DNA of 15,423 nt from Bacteroidota bacterium (GTDB lineage Bacteria > Bacteroidota > Ignavibacteria > Ignavibacteriales > Ignavibacteriaceae). Below the pieces are notes generated by a model. That model saw only the letters and a program-made list of their open reading frames with translations. It did not search any database and was not told where the DNA came from. Of the stretch, positions 8,062 through 14,199 are shown one piece after another. The position numbers were made by a program, and so were the translations under genes. Where the stretch lies: NCBI GenBank assembly GCA_021793635.1, contig JAJYSI010000022.1, forward strand, positions 1 through 15,423, read 5' to 3'. Every line of letters begins with the position of its first letter. Position 1 is the first letter of the stretch.

Positions 8062-8099
8062 CCTTACTAATTAGTAGTTTAACTTAATTATTAGTTAGG
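8062..8099. promoter_or_regulatory. Imperfect dyad with nested palindrome upstream of the coiled-coil gene
   Basis: CCTTACTAATTA (from 8062) pairs with TTATTAGTTAGG (ending 8099) at 10 of 12 positions, and the left arm contains the perfect 10-bp palindrome ACTAATTAGT (8066-8075). It lies 32-70 bases before the coiled-coil start codon, where an operator or a transcript-end hairpin could act. No T-run follows on either strand, so an operator is more likely than a terminator. Confidence 0.35.
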
Positions 8100-8172
8100 T
8101 AATTTTCAATCATAATAAATTTTGGTGATATTTTTGGAGAGGCAAAATCGTCTTTGATAACTTAAAGTGCGA

Positions 8173-8505
8173 TTAGATCTCGCCGTTTTTAATTTTTAAT
8201 CTCCATTTTATTTTTTCGATTTGGCGGTTGATTATCAGGTCTGCTAAAGCAGCTGGTATAAAATCTTTGCTTGACGATGAAAATAATTTAGACAATTCTT
8301 CCTCATTTATATCTATGCGGTATAATAAATTAATGACTCCATTGTAGTCATCATCTAACATTTTGGAAAGTTTTTTTGTAAGGTAAATTCTGAATTCATT
8401 AAGCGTTTTGAGGTTTTCGCCTGAAATTTCAAGTTCAAAACCACTTCTTTTTAAGGTCCCGGAAATTAATTTAGAAACTTCTTTAATGTTAATCAATTCT
8501 TCCAT
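8173..8505 (-). CDS. Conserved-looking 110-residue protein of unknown function
   Basis: A small, soluble, mixed-charge protein with no signal peptide, membrane segment or Cys. The pattern suggests an all-helical fold: a helix near 5-20, a region with EISGENLKTLNEFRIYLT at 26-43, a helix ending in NLLYRIDINEEELSKLF at 59-75, and a C-terminal helix AALADLIINRQIEKIKWRL at 85-103. I recall similar short proteins with a YRIDxxE motif followed by an LADLIIxRQ helix in Bacteroidota-like genomes, but cannot name a family or function. It lies 29 bases after the PAP2-like gene and probably belongs to the mce/PAP2 transcript. No Shine-Dalgarno precedes the ATG at 8505. The length, composition and gene spacing support a real gene. 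Confidence 0.75.
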   Translation of the reverse strand: MEELINIKEVSKLISGTLKRSGFELEISGENLKTLNEFRIYLTKKLSKMLDDDYNGVINLLYRIDINEEELSKLFSSSSKDFIPAALADLIINRQIEKIKWRLKIKNGEI

Positions 8506-8534
8506 TAATCTATTTTCGAAAAGGTTTTATAAAA

Positions 8535-9143
8535 TTATTGTCTATTGTTCTTTATTTTAATTAAGCGGTATGCCGAATAAGAAAAGAATGGGGCGGCAAA
8601 AACGTCTATGGAATAATGAACATGCTGTAAAAGAACAGCGGCTGCAACAATAATCGTAAAGGCAAGCAGCATATATTTAAATGGTTTATTATCGGCAATA
8701 AGGAAAAAAAAGAAAAGAGTAGCGGTATGCCCCGAAAAAAACAAATCCTTTGTTAGAATCCTGCCGCTTCCGAAAAATTGTATAAATGGATCATTTAACA
8801 AAATCATTCGTGCTGGAGGGTTTAGCGGCAGAAGGAACATTGCAATTATTCGAAACACTAGCATAAGGGAGTAAGACTGAATTGTAAATAATAACTTTTG
8901 CGGATGTTTAACGATAAGGGCTATCGTAATAATCAAAGAGAGATAAATTAGGGTGAAGATAAGCCAGGTTAAATTTACAGGTTGAAAAGTTTTAAGTAGC
9001 GGATCGAGTAAAACGACGCCTTGCCGATGTTCGACAAATTCAAGAAAATTTGACATGAAGGCTAATACAAAAACAAGAAGTATAGCCGAAAGAATAAATT
9101 CGATAAATAATTTTTTATTTTTAATAAACTCCGACCAGTTCAT
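8535..9143 (-). CDS. PAP2-like membrane protein (sphingomyelin-synthase-like PAP2_C type)
   Basis: A 202-residue inner-membrane protein with about six hydrophobic segments (near 12-32, 57-77, 84-106, 137-150, 156-173 and 177-194). The catalytic core typical of the lipid phosphatase/phosphotransferase superfamily in its PAP2_C version is visible: DLFFSGHT at 133-140 with H139, then HYSIDVFAAP at 176-185 with H176 and D180. In this family these two His and the Asp form the active triad, which acts on a phosphoryl-linked lipid headgroup at the outer membrane face. The N-terminal KYxxRP-type motif of classical PAP2 enzymes is not evident, which is normal for the PAP2_C branch. The substrate cannot be told. 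It begins 6 bases after the epimerase stop codon, so the two are clearly in one operon. The start at 9143 is supported by this spacing; an AAAGG about twelve bases upstream is a poor ribosome site. Confidence 0.8.
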   Translation of the reverse strand: MNWSEFIKNKKLFIEFILSAILLVFVLAFMSNFLEFVEHRQGVVLLDPLLKTFQPVNLTWLIFTLIYLSLIITIALIVKHPQKLLFTIQSYSLMLVFRIIAMFLLPLNPPARMILLNDPFIQFFGSGRILTKDLFFSGHTATLFFFFLIADNKPFKYMLLAFTIIVAAAVLLQHVHYSIDVFAAPFFSYSAYRLIKIKNNRQ

Positions 9144-9149
9144 TTTAAT

Positions 9150-9566
9150 TTATTTACCTTTAGATTTTTTTTGGCATAGCTCAGTTAGAACGCCAAGAGT
9201 TGATTTGGGATGAAGAAATGCAATATCAAAACTTTCCGCGCCCGGGCGTGGTTTTTTATCGATCAATTTTATTCCTTTAGATTCTATTTCTTTTAATGAA
9301 AGATCGACATCATCAACGGCAAAGGCAATATGATGAATTCCTTCTCCATGTTTTTCGATAAACTTTCCGATAGCGCCTTGAGGATCAGTAGTTTCAAGCA
9401 GTTCAATTTTAGTTTCACCTGCTTTGAAAAATGCAGTTCTAACTTTCTGATCTTCTACTTCTTCAATTAAATAACATTTGAGTCCGAAAATACTTTCATA
9501 AAATTTAATTGATTCATCGAGGTTCTTAACTGCAATGGCAATATGTTCTATGCGGTTTACGTGCAT
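9150..9566 (-). CDS. mce: Methylmalonyl-CoA epimerase
   Basis: Interconverts (R)- and (S)-methylmalonyl-CoA in the propionyl-CoA/succinyl-CoA pathway; cytoplasmic, of the vicinal oxygen chelate fold. The 138-residue length is typical. Two beta-alpha-beta-beta-beta modules are seen, each starting with a metal-binding His: EHIAIAVKNL with H8, and GIHHIAFAVDD with H79. The other ligands are E55 in IELLET and E129 in LTELCQ; together these four form the expected divalent-metal site. The HP-G-L ending (HPKSTLGVLTEL) is the family signature. Methylmalonyl-CoA mutase and propionyl-CoA carboxylase are not in the window. It is the first gene of the minus-strand run, so the promoter should lie within 9567-9700; the ATG at 9566 has no clear Shine-Dalgarno. 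The assignment is confident, with general glyoxalase-superfamily proteins as the only alternative. Confidence 0.93.
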   Translation of the reverse strand: MHVNRIEHIAIAVKNLDESIKFYESIFGLKCYLIEEVEDQKVRTAFFKAGETKIELLETTDPQGAIGKFIEKHGEGIHHIAFAVDDVDLSLKEIESKGIKLIDKKPRPGAESFDIAFLHPKSTLGVLTELCQKKSKGK

Positions 9567-9611
9567 TTTGTTTATGATAAACTATTTATCCATCGATAAA
9601 TTAACTTAAAA

Positions 9612-9640
9612 AATTTAATCCAATAACATTAAAACCGCAA
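9612..9640 (-). promoter_or_regulatory. Candidate promoter for mce
   Basis: On the minus strand TTGCGG (9640-9635), 17 bases, then TAAATT (9617-9612), about 46 bases before the mce ATG. The spacing is ideal but the hexamers match the sigma-70 consensus at only about three and four of six positions. A weak call in AT-rich DNA. Confidence 0.25.
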
Positions 9641-9817
9641 ATTATTATATTGTAAAAATAATATTGTTAGAATTCCAAACCTAACAGAATTGGAAAAGTT
9701 TGCTGTTTTAAGATTGGGACACTCTCTTTAACCAAACCGTCTCTTAAGCCGGTCATGGCAAAATAGCATTAAAGATAAAAGGATAATTTCTAATACTGCC
9801 TTTTACACTGAAATGCT

Positions 9818-9830
9818 ATAGGAATCCTAT
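9818..9830. promoter_or_regulatory. Palindrome ATAGGA-A-TCCTAT, possible operator
   Basis: A perfect 6+1+6 inverted repeat about 90 bases before the aldo/keto reductase start. Its left arm overlaps the right half of a second, wider inverted pair (9763-9770 with 9812-9819). The size and symmetry suit a dimeric repressor, but no regulator gene is adjacent. Confidence 0.3.
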
Positions 9831-9920
9831 TTGCAAAATTCTTTTAAAGTATTATTTTAATTTTGACTTTATTACCGTATTATTATTCATTCTTAATAAA
9901 ATAAGAAAGAGAGACAATTT

Positions 9921-10889
9921 ATGATGATGAAACAATTTAGCAAATCAAAATACAAAATTTCGCAGCTTGGTTTTGGCTGCTGGGGGATTGGAAAATCAAT
10001 GTGGATCGGGGCAGATGATATTGAATCTAAAAAAACTCTTCATAAAGCGATAGACAAAGGGATAAATTTTTTCGATACTGCACTTGTATATGGGAACGGG
10101 CATAGCGAGCAGCTTGTCGGAGAGGTTGAAAAAGAATCTAATGAAGAATTATTCATTGCCTCAAAAATACCATCAAAAAAGTTAGAATGGCCTGCCTCAG
10201 ATAGTTCGATGTTGAAAGAATCTTTTACAAAAGACTATATAATAAAAAAAACAGAAGAGAGCCTCAGAAATTTGAAAAGAGGATATATCGATTTAATGCA
10301 ATTCCACGTGTGGAATGATAAGTGGGCAAAGGAGGATGATTGGAAAGAAGCAATTCATAAATTAAAGAAAGACGGTAAAGTCCGTTTTTGGGGAATTTCC
10401 ATAAATGATCATCAACCAAGCAACGGTATTGAAGCTGGTAAAACAGGATTAATAGACAGTTTTCAGGTTATCTTTAATATTTTTGATCAGAAACCAGTAG
10501 AAAAACTTTTCCCATTCTGTCTTGAAAATAAAATCAGCATTATTGCAAGAGTTCCTTTTGATGAAGGTGCATTAACGGGAAATATTGATCCGGCTACAGA
10601 ATTTCCGGTAGGAGATTTTCGCAACAGTTATTTCAGAGACAAGCGTAAAGTTGACGTAAAGCTACGGGTTGATAAAATATGGAGTGATGTAAAATCAGAG
10701 ACATCATCAATGGCTGAAGCAGCGTTAAGATATATTATCAGCTTTGACGCAGTAACATCGGTAATACCCGGAATGAGGAAGGAAAAAAACCTATTAGCTA
10801 ATTTTAAGAGCGTTGAAAGGGGACCGCTTTCTCAGGAACTCTTGGAACAGTTAAAGGTACACCGGTGGGATAAGAATTTCTATATATAA
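9921..10889 (+). CDS. Aldo/keto reductase
   Basis: NAD(P)H-dependent oxidoreductase of the AKR superfamily, cytoplasmic, 322 residues and full length. The catalytic tetrad is complete: D52 and Y57 in FFDTALVYGNGHSE, K82 in ASKIPSKK, and H129 in MQFHVWND. The substrate-side signature RGYIDLMQFH and the cofactor-binding end of the barrel with SVIPGMRKEKNLLAN near 282-296 are present, and the opening KISQLGFGCWGIG is the usual first strand. The natural substrate (an aldehyde, ketone or sugar) cannot be told. Three ATG codons stand in a row at 9921, 9924 and 9927; a purine-rich GAAAGAGAG lies seven bases before the first, so I keep it, though a later one could be used. The LOG-like gene follows after 23 bases and probably shares the transcript. 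Confidence 0.92.
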   Translation: MMMKQFSKSKYKISQLGFGCWGIGKSMWIGADDIESKKTLHKAIDKGINFFDTALVYGNGHSEQLVGEVEKESNEELFIASKIPSKKLEWPASDSSMLKESFTKDYIIKKTEESLRNLKRGYIDLMQFHVWNDKWAKEDDWKEAIHKLKKDGKVRFWGISINDHQPSNGIEAGKTGLIDSFQVIFNIFDQKPVEKLFPFCLENKISIIARVPFDEGALTGNIDPATEFPVGDFRNSYFRDKRKVDVKLRVDKIWSDVKSETSSMAEAALRYIISFDAVTSVIPGMRKEKNLLANFKSVERGPLSQELLEQLKVHRWDKNFYI

Positions 10890-10912
10890 TTTTAACAACC
10901 TTCAGCAATCGT

Positions 10913-11440
10913 TTGAAAAAAACAATTACAATATTCGGCAGCTCGTTACCTAAAGAGGGAGACAAAGAATTTGACTATGCTTATCAACTCGGAAGTCTTC
11001 TCGCAAAAAATAACTTTAATATATGTACCGGCGGCTACCGGGGCATTATGCACGCCGCCTCTAAAGGCGCTAAAGAAAACGGTGCGGAAGTAACCGGAAT
11101 AACTGTTGATTTATGGGGTTCTATTCCAAGCGAATTCCTTACAAAAGAAATAAAGTGCGAAAATCTTTTTGAAAGGATTACCAAACTAATTGAAACGGGT
11201 GATGGTTATATTATTCTCCAAGGCGGAACAGGAACTCTTTTAGAATTAGCTGTTGTTTGGGAGTTGATGAATAAAAATTTAATACAGAAAAAGCCTGCGG
11301 CATGTCATTCATCAATGTGGAGTGATATTATAGCGGTTATGGATAAGCAGATCGAACATGAAAATAGATCTACAGATTTAATCAAATCCTTTGACAACGT
11401 CGAAGAGATTGTAGATTACTTTAGATGTAATTTAGATTGA
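10913..11440 (+). CDS. LOG-family-like Rossmann protein (SLOG superfamily)
   Basis: A 175-residue protein of the LOG / so-called lysine-decarboxylase-like superfamily, whose characterised members are phosphoribohydrolases acting on nucleotides. The N-terminal strand TITIFGSSLPKEGD is the Rossmann opening; CTGGYRGIMHAASKGAKENG at 38-57 gives the GGxxGxM motif with the catalytic-type Arg R43; and GGTGTLLELAVVWELM at 104-119 gives the GGxGTxxE motif with E111. The residue before this motif is Gln, not the Pro found in true LOG enzymes, so it belongs to a side branch and the reaction is uncertain. The start is TTG at 10913: the conserved first strand begins immediately after it, and the first in-frame ATG (residue 46) would remove the nucleotide-binding site. 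No Shine-Dalgarno is visible, so translation may depend on the reductase gene 23 bases upstream. Its stop lies 11 bases from that of the convergent glycosyltransferase. Confidence 0.82.
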   Translation: MKKTITIFGSSLPKEGDKEFDYAYQLGSLLAKNNFNICTGGYRGIMHAASKGAKENGAEVTGITVDLWGSIPSEFLTKEIKCENLFERITKLIETGDGYIILQGGTGTLLELAVVWELMNKNLIQKKPAACHSSMWSDIIAVMDKQIEHENRSTDLIKSFDNVEEIVDYFRCNLD

Positions 11441-11451
11441 CATTTTTATTT

Positions 11452-12519
11452 CTACTTTGATTTCATCAATTCGATAACGGCGCGATAGGCGGAGTTGACA
11501 TCCAATTTCTTTATACATTTATATTTAACATCTGTTCTTGTGCAAATAAGCGGTCTCGGCGAATAAAAAAAGCAGGGTGAGCATTCAAGATTCAAAGAAA
11601 CTATTTTATAATTTGTTTTCCATGGATGTATATAATTTACATTTGTAGGTCCAATTAGTGCGACAACATTTCTCTCGAGCGCCGAAGCAATGTGCATCAT
11701 GCTGGAATCATTAGAGACAAAAACATTACAGCGTTTAATTAAGCCCAAACTTTGCGGTAGAGATGCTGTTTTAATTTCATACACAGAAGGAAGTCCGATC
11801 ATCTTTTTTATCGATGATTTCAATTCATCTTCTTCAGGACCGCCAAAAATAAAAATTGAGGCACCCATTTCATTTATCAATCCCTTGCCAAGCTCTGCAA
11901 ATTTTTCGGGTTCCCAGCGGCGGTTAATATGATTTTTCAATGTCGCAGAACCAGGATGAAAACCTATCACGAAATCGTCTTCTTTGATGTTGACGTTTTC
12001 TAAAAAATTAACGGCAAAATTCATGTCTTCATTGTTTAGCGGAAAATCAAGACCCGGCAGGTAATCAAATTTTTTATTTAGCAAACCCTCGACAAGCATA
12101 ATATTAGTTAGAACATTATGACGGGAATCATCCTCAACTATTCTGACATTATTTAGAAATCCTAAGTTTTCAAAATCTTTACGAAGGTATTTTATACCAG
12201 CCCTTTTTCCGGCGCCAATTAAGAAATTTATTGCGTTATATTCCTTTCTATTAGAAGGATAAATGTTTATGGTTGCATCATATTTGTGGCGGAGGGAAAG
12301 AACAAACTTTAGTGATTCGATTTTGCTTTTGTTTAAGAAGTCAAAATATATTACATCATCAAGATTAGAATTTCGCTCATACATTTCTTTAGCGCCTTTG
12401 AACATCGTAAGCGCATCAATTTTAGCTTCGGGGAGAGCTTCTTTAAGGAGCTTTAAGGCGGGAGTAAACATTAAGGCGTCGCCGATACCGGATAAAGCCA
12501 GAATAAGAAATTTATTCAT
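11452..12519 (-). CDS. Glycosyltransferase family 9 (heptosyltransferase-like)
   Basis: Related to ADP-heptose:LPS heptosyltransferases, peripheral enzymes at the inner face of the cytoplasmic membrane that add heptose to the LPS inner core. The 355-residue GT-B protein has the acceptor-side opening LALSGIGDALMFTPALKLL at about 7-25, the linker-donor region GFHPGSA at 186-192, RRWEPEKFAELG at 200-211, and the donor-binding block FVSNDSSMMHIA near 267-278 followed by ALIGPTN. Near the C-terminus four Cys (313, 316, 326, 335) form a CxxC-9-C-8-C pattern that recurs in this family. A TTG at 12522 would extend it by one residue, but the ATG at 12519 is the natural start. It begins 8 bases after the stop codon of a 74-residue protein and is surely co-transcribed with it. 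The donor sugar is not certain. Confidence 0.9.
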   Translation of the reverse strand: MNKFLILALSGIGDALMFTPALKLLKEALPEAKIDALTMFKGAKEMYERNSNLDDVIYFDFLNKSKIESLKFVLSLRHKYDATINIYPSNRKEYNAINFLIGAGKRAGIKYLRKDFENLGFLNNVRIVEDDSRHNVLTNIMLVEGLLNKKFDYLPGLDFPLNNEDMNFAVNFLENVNIKEDDFVIGFHPGSATLKNHINRRWEPEKFAELGKGLINEMGASIFIFGGPEEDELKSSIKKMIGLPSVYEIKTASLPQSLGLIKRCNVFVSNDSSMMHIASALERNVVALIGPTNVNYIHPWKTNYKIVSLNLECSPCFFYSPRPLICTRTDVKYKCIKKLDVNSAYRAVIELMKSK

Positions 12520-12527
12520 CAAATAAA

Positions 12528-12752
12528 TTATTCTTGCTTTTTCTTGAAGAATGAATTGAATTTGTTTTTGTCAACGGGTTGATAGTACTTGCCGTAGAGT
12601 TCCTCCAGTCTTTCAAGGGAAAGCGAATCAAAATCCTCTTCATCCTTCTGCATTTTTACAAAAGTTTTATAATCTTCCAATTCTTTTCTCTCAAATTTCT
12701 TTTCATACTTCTTTAAAGCATCTAAATATTTTTGTTGATCGCGGAAAGACAT
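12528..12752 (-). CDS. Small charged 74-residue protein of unknown function
   Basis: A soluble, highly charged protein rich in Lys, Glu, Asp and Tyr with no Cys, membrane segment or signal peptide. It looks like two helices: about 4-35 (KYLDALKKYEKKFERKEL) and 42-55 (LSLERLEELYGKYY), followed by the basic tail NKFNSFFKKKQE. I do not recognise the family. The gene is well supported by an AAGGAG at 12766-12761, eight bases before the ATG at 12752, the best ribosome binding site in the window, and by its 8-base distance to the glycosyltransferase that follows. It could be an accessory or regulatory partner of that enzyme, but this is only inferred from position. Confidence 0.75.
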   Translation of the reverse strand: MSFRDQQKYLDALKKYEKKFERKELEDYKTFVKMQKDEEDFDSLSLERLEELYGKYYQPVDKNKFNSFFKKKQE

Positions 12753-12760
12753 TTTTCATA

Positions 12761-12766
12761 CTCCTT
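12761..12766 (-). promoter_or_regulatory. Strong Shine-Dalgarno of the 74-residue protein
   Basis: AAGGAG on the minus strand, eight bases before the ATG at 12752. It excludes a nearer out-of-frame ATG that lies only one base away from it. Confidence 0.6.
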
Positions 12767-12974
12767 CCAATTTTAGATTTTAAAACCGAGTTCAATCTAA
12801 CTTTTCAAATTATATAACCAAAGAGCAAAACGATCTCAGTCCTAAAATAATTAAACAACCCGACAATTAAAATGGTTGAGAATTTTTTATTGAGATATTG
12901 CATTTCCTATTAAGATTTCAAATTGTAAATTTGCATTGATTTCATCGAACATCTTCTAAACTCATTTTTTATTT

Positions 12975-12980
12975 GAAAGG
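12975..12980 (+). promoter_or_regulatory. Shine-Dalgarno supporting the GTG start at 12987
   Basis: GAAAGG lies six bases before the GTG at 12987. The only nearby ATG (13000) is out of frame, so the GTG start is well supported. Confidence 0.5.
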
Positions 12981-12986
12981 CAAATA

Positions 12987-13634
12987 GTGCTAAATAATAA
13001 TGAAACCGTTCATCCGGAAGTTTCGGTAGTTATGGCTGTTTATAACAGGGCAAATTATTTAAGTAGATGCGTTGGATCACTAATAAATCAATCCTTTAAA
13101 AATTGGGAGCTGATTGCTATCGACGACGGAAGCGAGGACGATACATTTAATATCCTAAGCGAATACGAAAGCGCTTATAAAAATATCAAAGTAATACGGC
13201 AGACGAACAAAAAGCTTGCTCGAAGCCGAAACAGGGGGATCAAATCTTCTTCCGGAAAATATATTACATTCTTAGACAGCGACGACGAATATGAAATTGA
13301 CCATCTTCAAAAGCATGTGGATTTTATGGAAGAAAATCCGGAGATAGATTTAATTCATGGCGGAGTAAAAATTATCGGAGACGAATATGTCAGAGACAAA
13401 AATGATCCTCATAAATTAGACCATCTTTCAGAATGTACAATCGGTGGGACCTTTTTCGCAAAACGAAACGTTTTCCTTGACCTGAAAGGATTTAAAAATA
13501 TAAAGTACAGCGAAGATTCCGAATTTCTTGAACGCGCAGAAGAAATTTTTAGAATACAAAAAGTAAACTTCAAAACTTATAAATATTACCGGGATTTACC
13601 CGACAGCATTACTAACAGTTATGAACCAGAATAA
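12987..13634 (+). CDS. Family 2 glycosyltransferase (GT-A)
   Basis: Inverting glycosyltransferase that uses a nucleotide sugar, probably to build a surface polysaccharide or glycoconjugate; cytoplasmic face. The 215-residue protein is a minimal GT-A domain. It shows VSVVMAVYNRANYL at 12-25, IAIDDGSEDDT at 43-53 with the nucleotide-binding Asp, ARSRNRGIKSSSGKYITFLD at 78-97, the metal-binding DSDD at 97-100, and the catalytic-type ED at 176-177 (YSEDSEF). It lacks the C-terminal extension or membrane helices of larger members and ends about 40 residues after the ED motif. The start is GTG, supported by GAAAGG six bases upstream. Its last 14 bases overlap the start of the pseudouridine synthase gene, so the two are translationally coupled despite unrelated roles. 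The sugar and acceptor are unknown. Confidence 0.9.
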   Translation: MLNNNETVHPEVSVVMAVYNRANYLSRCVGSLINQSFKNWELIAIDDGSEDDTFNILSEYESAYKNIKVIRQTNKKLARSRNRGIKSSSGKYITFLDSDDEYEIDHLQKHVDFMEENPEIDLIHGGVKIIGDEYVRDKNDPHKLDHLSECTIGGTFFAKRNVFLDLKGFKNIKYSEDSEFLERAEEIFRIQKVNFKTYKYYRDLPDSITNSYEPE

Positions 13635-14199
13635 TTATTTATACTTTGCAATAAACAAACCATACGGGGTCCTTTCACAATTTTCTGATGGATTCGGGAG
13701 AAAAACTTTGGCAGATTTTTTCAAGATCTCAAAAAATGTTTATCCCGTCGGAAGGTTGGACATGGACAGCGAAGGATTGCTGTTACTGGCAAACGACAAA
13801 AAACTTACCGACTATCTATTAAACCCGGGAAACAAACATGATCGGGAATATTTTTCTCAAGTGGAAGGGATCCCTTCCGATTCTGAATTAAAAACATTAG
13901 AAGAAGGAGTAATAATAGAAAAGCGAATTACACTACCTGCAAAAGTAAAAATGATTGAGCCTCCTAAAATTTGGGATAGGATTCCGCCTATAAGAGTTAG
14001 GGACAATATTCCGTCATCATGGATAAGCTTGGTTCTAATAGAAGGGCGGAACAGGCAAGTTAGAAAGATGACAGCAGCCATCGGCCATCCAACTTTACGA
14101 TTGATTAGAGTAAGAATTAAAAATATTCTACTTAAAGATTTGAAACCCGGTAAAATACGACCGCTTACGCCTGAAGAAATCGCAGAACTTTTAAGTTAG
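13621..14199 (+). CDS. RluE-type 23S rRNA pseudouridine synthase
   Basis: RsuA/RluB/E/F family enzyme that isomerises uridine to pseudouridine in 23S rRNA; the E. coli RluE homologue acts at U2457. The 192-residue protein lacks the N-terminal S4 RNA-binding domain and begins directly with the catalytic domain, as RluE does. Seen are FAINKPYGVLSQFSD at 9-23, the catalytic Asp D47 in VGRLDMDSEGLLLL, PPIRVRDNIPSSW near 122-134, which closely resembles the RluE sequence, and EGRNRQVRKMTAAIGHPTLR near 140-159. The closeness to RluE over RluB/F is judged from these motifs and the missing S4 domain. It overlaps the upstream glycosyltransferase gene by 14 bases, and its stop codon overlaps that of the convergent acetolactate decarboxylase gene (14196-14199). 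No Shine-Dalgarno is visible; coupling probably drives its translation. Confidence 0.92.
   Translation: MNQNNYLYFAINKPYGVLSQFSDGFGRKTLADFFKISKNVYPVGRLDMDSEGLLLLANDKKLTDYLLNPGNKHDREYFSQVEGIPSDSELKTLEEGVIIEKRITLPAKVKMIEPPKIWDRIPPIRVRDNIPSSWISLVLIEGRNRQVRKMTAAIGHPTLRLIRVRIKNILLKDLKPGKIRPLTPEEIAELLS

Larger units (their letters stand above)
9567..9920. other. Divergent intergenic region between mce and the aldo/keto reductase
   Basis: These 354 bases hold no coding frame or RNA gene that I can support and should carry the promoters for both directions. Visible structures are ATAGCATT (9763-9770) with its inverse AATGCTAT (9812-9819), and directly next to it ATAGGA-A-TCCTAT (9818-9830), a perfect 6-bp palindrome around one base. 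A smaller inverted pair, TTCCAA/TTGGAA, lies near 9673-9695. Towards the reductase a TTGACT (9863-9868) resembles a -35 element, but no well-spaced -10 follows. Confidence 0.5.
12753..12986. other. Divergent intergenic region before the family 2 glycosyltransferase
   Basis: These 234 bases separate the minus-strand 74-residue protein gene from the plus-strand glycosyltransferase gene and should hold both promoters. CAACC...GGTTG forms a 5-bp stem near 12855-12877 and is followed by AGAATTTTTT, which could be a very weak hairpin. A TAAATTTG at 12926-12933 matches the Bacteroidetes -7 element, but no TTTG lies at the right distance upstream. No gene is seen. Confidence 0.4.

Noticed and set aside
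12926..12933. TAAATTTG as a Bacteroidetes-type -7 promoter element
   Set aside because: No TTTG/TTG element lies about 19 bases upstream (only TTTC), and the taxonomic placement is uncertain.
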